A stretch of 64,000 nucleotides of DNA from Acestrorhynchus altus (lineage: Eukaryota > Chordata > Actinopteri > Characiformes > Acestrorhynchidae). Location: the NCBI GenBank assembly GCA_034509495.1, contig CM067522.1, forward strand, positions 7,138,916-7,202,915. The letters run 5' to 3'. Below the pieces are notes generated by a model, which ran no database searches, was not told where the DNA came from, and saw only the letters and a list, made by a program, of their open reading frames with translations. The first letter of the stretch is position 1, and every line of letters begins with the position of its first letter. The position numbers and the translations under genes were made by a program. Shown piece by piece: positions 57,628 through 64,000 of the stretch.

Positions 57628-60600
57628 CTGTAAAGCAACAAATGCATGACAAACCAAGTGTTAAAAAGCTTCAAAAACATTTTTAATTTACAAAAGGTCT
57701 AAAGACCAGGTCTATAATACATCATTTTTAAACAGATTTGTCTGACAAACATTAACACTCTGAAGCAGTTCAGGAGTTCCACTACAACTGAATGATGACA
57801 TGGCTGATCTGGTGAGAGGAGAATTGAGATCATCTGTATTCCTCTGATCAAACTCTGAATTGATCAACGATAATCGGATCATTTTAAATCTGATATGTTT
57901 GGATCATAAAAATCAAAATCCACAAGATAATCAACAATGTGACTGAACAGCTAGTTTAGATGATAGCCAATGAAAGAGCTAGGAGAAAAATAAACGTAGA
58001 AATGAGTGAATAGTAAAGGTGTAGAGGTAAAGTAGAGGTGAAGGAGCTGCCAAATGTCCTAAAATGTAATTAAATAAAATTAAATTAAACAAATAAATAA
58101 AATTTGCCCACACTCTATTACCTTGAGTACTACTGAGCACCACACTGTGTGATGTCCCATCTTCATTTATTGCCTTGTTTGTATGATACACTTAAATGTG
58201 AGGCAATCTCTGAATTTTAAATTTGTGAAGTGCAAGCATGGCTTAAGTCGTTTTTTCGTCAGTGTGGGAAATACCATTGATTGGAGATACATACTAAGTA
58301 GTATCCAGTGTGGTAGCCACTCATATACCAGGAGATCAGCATGCTGCCTAAAGCCTCATCACCCTCCATATCTGGACTCATTGGTGGAGGTGGAGGGATC
58401 ATCTAGGTGAGAAAAGGAAAGGTTTCATTACTGGGATGCTTAAATGAAAGGTTTCACAGAGTCAGACATCTAATACATGTTTGGTGTACTTGGATCCACT
58501 TTCAAAGCAGCTAATATGATGACAAACTAGTAGATGTTAGATTCCATTACTTGTCAACTACATTACCTTTTTAGCTTCAGTGTAAATTTTAAGAAACAAA
58601 CCTCAGGTACCAAACATGCACTTACTCACTGAGTAGATTTGTGGTAAGAGGACATCATGATCATTTAGAACAGGTATTGGGGAGATGGGGGAAAATCACT
58701 GCTAACATGCTAACAACAATGAAGCAAATGGTGCCTCACCGGTGGACCAGGAGGAATCATTGGAGGCCAACCAGGGAAAGCAGGTCCAGGGTCTCCTCTT
58801 CTTCTGGCATCAGACTGAGGAGAATATGGTCATCTGTTATCTACTTTGTTTAACTGTAAAATATACTATGAAGTTCTACAGATTACTGAGGTAACTGCTC
58901 AAAACATTATATACTGTAACTAAAACTGTCAAGCTTGCCAAGTCAGTGATACAGCTCTAGCCACGGTGTGCATTGTTTATGTTCAGTCATCCTACTCCTA
59001 ACAACTAGGCAGAGCTTAAGAAATGATCTTCAGAGCTGAATAAGTGGATGTATTGAATAAAACGTGTGCAAATTTAGTGTGAGATTTGTTTTGTTTTTAA
59101 GGTTTCTCAGAACACTGCCTGGAAAACTAGCAAGCAATGCAGAATTTCACAGCTTCTATCCAAACTTCTCTTTATTGCTTGCCAGCACAGAGAGTACCAT
59201 GATGCACCACACGCTTCTCATCTTCAAATGCGTCACGTGAACGCAGCATTAGTGCAGAAAAAGCTCATGTTCAGTGGCTAAGTAAGCATTCTTGATAGTT
59301 CTCCTGCACATTACGTAGCTAGCTGCCTAATAAGCAAGTACCCAAAAGAGCATTAGAAACTAGCTAGCTGGCTTTTCAGCCATGCTAAACCAATTGCATT
59401 TGTTCTGCCTCAGAGGTAGCGCTGCCTGCAGAATTGTTTTGAGTAGAAATTGCATACAAGCTTGAACATCCCAAGAAGATTCAGTAAAAACTCATCAGAA
59501 AACTGTGTGGAAAAAGTAGACTTAGGTTTTTAAAGAGATGCAAGAGAAAACTCAGAAAATCTCATAGAGTTTGATGTCAGTGCTGCTAATATGAAAGGCA
59601 ATACATTAAGATGCTTCAATAGCCCCTTTCAAGTTGCCCTTTTACACTGATATTTACCAGTGATTAGTAGAAAATGTCAAGTGTGTACAAAATCCTGGTA
59701 TACTTTTCACGGCAAATAACCTGCAATTGACCTGGTGCAATTCCTGGGTGATAACCACGATTGCTGGAGAAGCTTATATCATCTAAGACTGGGATGCAAA
59801 ACTGTAAGGTCTGGTGTGGCTGCAGGTTTTCATTCTAAACAACCATCAGCTGCTACTCCTGATTCCATTGCTTAGACTATTCTTTTCAAACAACTGATCA
59901 GATGTTCTTTGAAAATGAAAAATGCAGTTACACCAGCCCTTTGTGGGTGTGGTTTAATACCCCTGATCTACATTTAGAAAAATGGTTATTTAGTTTAGTG
60001 TAAGCAGAATCAAGCTAATCTGGGTTTATTTGAATGTGTCATACATAAAAAGAAAGAAAACTGGAAAGAAAACTGCCCATCTTGTAAAGAACCATGAGTG
60101 AAATCAAGGGGCTCTTAGCCATTTATTCTGAGTAAGTCATTCCTTGTTTACTATCACTTTAACAGGAGTAACCATGTGCAACCTGGTGCAACAGGATGCA
60201 TGTGTGTGAAAAGTGGGAAAGGAGTTATTGAAGGTACAAACCAAATATACTGAAGCCATAGAAGCAGGATTGGCTCACCATTCTTAACTGAGGTCCAGGG
60301 GGAAAGCCAGGACCCCACATAGGAGGCCCCATCGGAGCTTTGCCTTTAGGTTTGTGCTTCGGTTGATTAGAGTGGTGTGGAGTAGAGGATGTGTCACTCT
60401 CCTCTGTTGAAGACTTGGCCTCTTTCATCTGCAATTTGACCAGGATAACAGTGAACATGTGCACTCTTATGTCTGATGAACATGTAAAAGAAACATAATA
60501 AACAGGAAGTGTACATCTGCTTTCTTTGTTTCCTCTTCCAAATCTTCAAGCTCTGACAAAAGGTCCTTCAGATTCTGCTCCTCCTCATTACCGTAGTCAG

Positions 60601-63026
60601 TGTAATAGACAGTACAGGTGCCCTTAGCCGGGTCGATTGAGGAAATGGTAGCAGCATACACATTTCCGTCCTCAGACCAAACAGCGTAACAGGCATCTCC
60701 GACTTTCCACTGCAAGACACATTATAATTGAAAGCTGCTGATGTGAGATAAAATAAAAGTCCCAACATAGGAAATTTCTGGACTATTCAAACTACCTCTC
60801 TGTCAGGAGATGCATTACATCTCTTTCTGCTTTTGTTCTTTTTGTTATTTTTGCGTTTAGTTCCAGGCATCTCTTTCTTAACTGGAACCATTTCATCCTC
60901 TCCTTTCAGTGCATTCTGGAAAAGTGAAGAAAACACAGTTCAGAAGACTTGCAATGAAGTAACCTTTAAAATGAGTTTAGTATAAATACAATTGTGTTTT
61001 GTTACCTTGAAGGACGCAACTGCTTTATCATATGCCTTTATCAAGGCAGTGTCATCCCAAATGTCTGAATCTTCACTCTAAAGATAAAAGACAATATTGG
61101 CAAAAATAATTTACATATATGTCACAAACTACTTGTTTTGCTTGTTTAAATAATATGAAAGCACATAGTTTTATGTTTATACCAATACCTACCCTATACA
61201 GTTATGTAGTAGGGCCTTAAGGTTTGAAAAATATTGTTTTAACACATGGAAGTTGGGTAATGCAATTATAGTAGTAGTAATTAGATTAATTATACTCATT
61301 CTACCCATTGTGTTGTGCATGCACGGGAATTAGACCTCTGCATTCTACCCATGCACACACAGTGATACACACATACACACTAGTGAATTCACACACCAGG
61401 GGGCAGTGAGCACACGTGCCCGGAGCGGTGGGCAGCCCTATCCTCAGCACCCAGGGAGCAGCTGTGGAGTTCACAGCTTGGGGGATTCAACCTTCCATTC
61501 ACAAGACTGCTTCCCTAACCATCAGATCATGGCTGCTTTTTTACACAATCACCAACAAATAAAAACATCTGACAATTTTGCTTAGCGTAAGTCCATTATT
61601 GGCAAGTCCAAAAAGTTCCTCAATTTCAGCCACTTAGTACTAGCACCTACCTCCCCTAAGTCAATTGGGAATTCCTTAAAAAATTCTTGTAATTTCCACA
61701 AATAGATTGGCTAAAGGAGAGAGAAATTGAATAAGACCCCAGTGGGCTGACATTTGGCCCTGCTGATCATAGTAGAGTGAACTAACTACAGCTGCCTGAA
61801 CTGGCTCCTCTCAGAAGACCTTTGGGAAAATCTTTTGCTTTCTAATGAACAGTCCACAATCTAACAAACAATGAAACAGTGTAGGCATGTTACAGTGAGA
61901 ACTAAACTGCAGGAATAAAGCAGGGACTCTCAAACTTTTGCATCTCTCAAAACTTCTTATGTGCAGATGCCTGTGACTGTACCGTCTCAAATTGATGCTG
62001 TTTAATTTTTGTTCTTGCAACACTTCTGTGACATTACTTGTGTATTTCTATTAATGTTTATATGTTTACAGGATGAACACAACTGATCTTTCAATTTTCA
62101 CTTTTTTTCAGCCTTATATAATTTAAAAAGCTGTTAAAGGATTTCTTTGAAGTTTTATGTGATTTGACTTTCTCTCATCCAGACTGAAAATAATCTGCCA
62201 GAAGCAAAATCAAAAGATCAGAAACACAGGATTCTGGAAGTCAATGAAGACTCCTGTGCTGAAACTCAAAGTGGATTTCCAAAGATGAAAATATATAAGC
62301 ACCAACTCATTCATTAGTGCTATTCAATAGAGAAGGACGGTGTCCTTAGTTTAGAGGGGACACTTCATTTAACTCTTAGAATATGAGATTAGCACTTTGC
62401 AAGCAGCTACATGCCATTTTCAAGGCTTCATAACCAAGGATCCGAGTAACCTACATACATGACCAACTACATTTACCCTATTCAAACATGGCAACTATCA
62501 GCGAGTTCGGCTGAAATTCACTCATTTCCAACTGAATTAAATCCCAGTTTAAATGCCCACAGAGCTTCCAGTGTATGTTTACTGCTGTCCATGTGTAAAT
62601 GCTCAACCTGCATACAGACTCTGACTGATCAGTAAGAGTGGGCGGGGCTAATGATGCCACTGATCCAGATATTGGGTTATAGAGGAAAATGAGAAGGAAG
62701 GGGATGTATACCTTCTTACTTTGCTCACAGTATTTATATTTCAGAACGTCCTGAGAAGGAATAATAGCCATACATACATAAATAATAAGTTCAGGTTGTT
62801 TGTATAACCCAGTAAAACCAGTATAACCAATATACCCCAGTGTAAACCAGTAAAATCAGTATAACCAGTATAACCCAATAAAATCTGTATAACCCAGTAA
62901 AATCAGTATAATCAGTGAAATCAGTACAACCGGTAAAGCCCAGTAAAATCATTATAACCCAGTAAAACCTCCTCTTACCTGTCCGCTTCCCCGACGAAAC
63001 ACTACTTCACTTGTTCCATTGGCCAT
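57574..63026 (-). CDS. smn1: smn1, survival motor neuron protein (complete)
   Basis: Eight coding exons, all phase 0 with GT-AG introns: 63026-62979, 61077-61006, 60915-60796, 60709-60515, 60428-60279, 58814-58740, 58402-58295 and 57627-57574. The product is 273 residues (human SMN has 294). SMN is the core of the SMN-Gemin complex that loads Sm rings onto snRNAs, in cytoplasm and nuclear gems. The N-terminal Gemin2-binding helix (Asp-Ile-Trp-Asp-Asp-Thr-Ala-Leu-Ile) is at 20-28, a Lys-rich patch at about 60-72, and the Tudor domain at 81-135 with aromatic-cage residues. A Pro-rich part follows, then the YG box (Ser-Gly-Tyr-His-Thr-Gly-Tyr-Tyr) at 248-255. Exons 2 and 3 are 72 and 120 nt, matching my recollection of human exons 2a and 2b. 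No disruption is seen. Loss in vertebrates causes motor neuron degeneration. Confidence 0.97.
58295..58402 (-). CDS. smn1: smn1 coding exon 7, polyproline and YG box
   Basis: Thirty-six codons: Ile-Pro-Pro-Pro-Pro-Pro, then Glu-Ala-Leu-Gly-Ser-Met-Leu-Ile-Ser-Trp-Tyr-Met-Ser-Gly-Tyr-His-Thr-Gly-Tyr-Tyr, the self-association YG box. Equivalent to human exon 6. Donor TTA|GTATGT. Confidence 0.96.
58740..58814 (-). CDS. smn1: smn1 coding exon 6, Pro-rich
   Basis: Twenty-five codons with Phe-Pro-Gly-Trp-Pro-Pro-Met-Ile-Pro-Pro-Gly-Pro-Pro, a profilin-binding type stretch as in SMN exon 5. Acceptor ttctcctcag, donor CCG|GTGAGG. Confidence 0.9.
60279..60428 (-). CDS. smn1: smn1 coding exon 5, Ser/Pro-rich linker
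   Basis: Fifty codons: a Ser/Thr-rich segment, a Lys/Pro segment (His-Lys-Pro-Lys-Gly-Lys-Ala-Pro) and a Met/Pro/Gly-rich end. Acceptor aaattgcag, donor AATG|GTGAGC. Poorly conserved but in the place of human exon 4. Confidence 0.9.
60515..60709 (-). CDS. smn1: smn1 coding exon 4, Tudor domain
   Basis: Sixty-five codons. Trp-Lys-Val-Gly-Asp opens the Tudor barrel, which binds symmetric dimethyl-arginine on Sm tails. Cage-forming residues are visible (Trp in Val-Trp-Ser-Glu-Asp-Gly, Tyr in Val-Tyr-Ala-Ala-Thr, Tyr-Tyr and Tyr-Gly-Asn). The acidic Glu-Glu-Gln-Asn-Leu motif follows. The donor (AGAT|GTACAC) is non-ideal but keeps the frame. Confidence 0.95.
60796..60915 (-). CDS. smn1: smn1 coding exon 3 (2b), Lys-rich
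   Basis: Forty codons starting Asn-Ala-Leu-Lys, with a basic cluster Lys-Arg-Lys-Asn-Asn-Lys-Lys-Asn-Lys (nucleic-acid-binding or nuclear-targeting region). Ends at GAG|GTAGTT, a slightly weak donor. Confidence 0.94.
61006..61077 (-). CDS. smn1: smn1 coding exon 2 (2a), Gemin2-binding
   Basis: Twenty-four codons from Ser-Glu-Asp-Ser-Asp-Ile-Trp-Asp-Asp to Val-Ala-Ser-Phe-Lys, the helix that binds Gemin2. Acceptor ttatctttag, donor AAG|GTAACA. The most conserved part of SMN after the Tudor domain. Confidence 0.96.
61308..61550 (-). mobile_element. tRNA-derived SINE in smn1 intron 1
   Basis: On the minus strand (smn1 sense) it starts gcagccatgatctgatggtt (A box), has a B box ggttgaatccccc, and continues with the body seen at 24090-24310 (ggatagggctgcccaccg). 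Full length, sense orientation within the intron. Confidence 0.85.
62775..62972. repeat. 'agtaaaaccagtataaccc' tandem repeat in smn1 intron 1
   Basis: About ten to twelve imperfect units of 'cagtaaaatcagtataacc' or 'cagtataacc'. They end within ten bases of the exon-1 splice donor. Non-coding. Confidence 0.85.
62979..63026 (-). CDS. smn1: smn1 coding exon 1
   Basis: Sixteen codons, Met-Ala-Asn-Gly-Thr-Ser-Glu-Val-Val-Phe-Arg-Arg-Gly-Ser-Gly-Gln. Phe-Arg-Arg-Gly matches the human N-terminus. Donor CAG|GTAAGA, phase 0. Confidence 0.95.
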
Positions 63027-63319
63027 GAGACCACCCTCATACACACACACAAAACCCCAGAGACACAGGGACAGGGACAGAGACAGGGACACGCGCTGGG
63101 GTAACAGACTGAGATCAGCGCGCGACACTGACACTGATGACGCTCAAAGCGCGCGACCGGCACGGCTCGATACGCTGCCTAGCAACGCGCAGCTCAGCCG
63201 TGTTTACCGTCCGGAGCGAAACGCGGCTCTCCGCCAGTAAGGTTCTGTCTCATCTAAATTTAACTAAACTATAAACGAATCTAATCTAAACTGAATTAAT
63301 CTAATCTGAATTAAACACG
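63027..63319. promoter_or_regulatory. Bidirectional smn1 / hspb11 promoter
   Basis: The 293 bases between the two start codons are CpG-rich in the middle (gacacgcgctggg, cagcgcgcgacactg, caaagcgcgcgaccggcacg, gcaacgcgcagc, cggagcgaaacgcggctctc), in contrast to CpG-poor flanks. No TATA box. Two housekeeping genes read outward, the usual layout of a CpG-island bidirectional promoter. An AT-rich 'taatctaaactgaattaatc' repeat borders the hspb11 side and 'gggacagggacagagacagg' the smn1 side. Confidence 0.75.
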
Positions 63320-63969
63320 ATGATTAACTCCGCTTTAAGCTCTTTCGGGGCTCAGGTCGTTCTGGCGACGTCCAGCGACGAGAACCATCCACCAGAAAAC
63401 ATCTTAGACGGGTGAGTAGAGCAGACCTTCACCAATAACCAGTTCTGAGATAATCAATACACAGCTCAGAGATAATCAATAACCAGCTCTGAGTTCAATA
63501 CACAGCTCAGAGATGAATAAACAGCTCTCAGATCATCAATAAACAGCTCTTAGGTCAATAACCAGCTCTGAGATCATCAATAAACAGCTCAGAGATCAAT
63601 AAACAGCTCAGAGATGACCAATAAACAGCTCAGAGATAATCAATAACCAGCTCAGAGATCAATAAACAGCTCAGAGTTCACCAACAACCAGCTCAGAGAT
63701 CATCAATAAACAGCTCAGAGATCATCAGTGAACAGCTCAGAGATCATCAATAAACAGCTCAGCTTGTATATACCCAAACCTGGTAGATCACTGAGTATCA
63801 GATCACACAAATGGGAATCTCTCAAAAACTCTTGTGACTTTGTCCTGTGATCTTCTCTGTAGGAAAACCGAGACGTTTTGGCTGTCCACAGGTATGTTTC
63901 CTCAGGAGTTCATCATCCGATTCCCAGACAACATGAAAATCTCACTTATCTCCGTTCATAGTTTTAATG
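63320..63969 (+). CDS. hspb11: hspb11 / ift25, intraflagellar transport protein 25 (5' part)
   Basis: Two coding exons: 63320-63411 (phase 2 donor CGG|GTGAGT) and 63863-63969 (acceptor ctctgtag, phase 1 donor AATG|GTAAGT). The gene leaves the window. The first 66 codons read Met-Ile-Asn-Ser, then Val-Val-Leu-Ala-Thr-Ser-Ser-Asp-Glu-Asn-His-Pro-Pro-Glu-Asn-Ile-Leu-Asp-Gly, then Glu-Thr-Phe-Trp-Leu-Ser-Thr-Gly-Met-Phe-Pro-Gln-Glu-Phe-Ile-Ile. This is the IFT25 jelly-roll start (human protein 144 aa). IFT25 pairs with IFT27 in the IFT-B complex and is needed for hedgehog signalling through cilia. Despite the HSPB11 name it is not a classical small heat-shock protein. Confidence 0.95.
63430..63765. 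repeat. 'cagctcagagatcatcaata' minisatellite in hspb11 intron 1
   Basis: About 16 imperfect units of roughly 20-22 bp (aacagctcagagatcatcaa and 'accagctctgagttcaata' variants). They begin about 20 bases after the exon-1 donor. Non-coding. Confidence 0.93.
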
Positions 63970-64000
63970 GTAAGTTTACATACTTTTATACTGTATATGA

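Overview
The window is vertebrate nuclear DNA, almost certainly from a teleost fish. The evidence is GT-AG split genes, very long non-coding stretches, abundant CA/TG microsatellites and fish-typical mobile-element debris: Tc1-like elements, tRNA-derived SINEs, RTE and other LINE tails, and MITEs. The mix of repeat families, especially MITEs ending in an 'atcggtgta'-type terminus and the 'ctatatggacaaaagt' family, suggests an otophysan (characin or catfish group). That narrower placement is inferred from memory of repeat families, not proven here.

The gene-dense part is the right end. At 57.5-63.0 kb on the minus strand lies a complete eight-coding-exon smn1 gene (survival motor neuron protein, 273 codons, all introns phase 0). 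Its introns and splice sites can be followed base by base. About 290 bp away and head-to-head on the plus strand, the first two coding exons of hspb11/ift25 (intraflagellar transport protein 25) run off the right edge. The CpG-rich gap is an apparent shared bidirectional promoter.

At 50.1-54.1 kb on the plus strand is a testis-specific serine kinase (TSSK)-family locus. The kinase exon has intact catalytic residues but an in-frame TAA inside the C-lobe. Downstream are candidate tail exons, including an unusual five-copy acidic repeat of about 40 residues that carries its own in-frame TGA at a position that is Cys (TGC) in the sister copies. Upstream, a segment of about 250 bp is duplicated in tandem. 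Both copies end in a splice donor and one holds a perfect CRE, so they look like twin alternative first exons or promoters.

The left 50 kb is mostly non-coding. It may belong to one long minus-strand gene whose body lies beyond the left edge. Candidate first coding exons with good splice donors occur at 49.3, 17.5 and 5.35 kb, all ending in phase 0, and a candidate phase-0 acceptor exon touches base 1. I could not identify this gene, and the model is inference. The rest of the left half holds minisatellites (27-bp units at 4.9-5.3 kb, 41-bp units at 18.0-19.0 kb), microsatellites, and SINE, LINE, Tc1 and MITE remnants, with long stretches where I see nothing.
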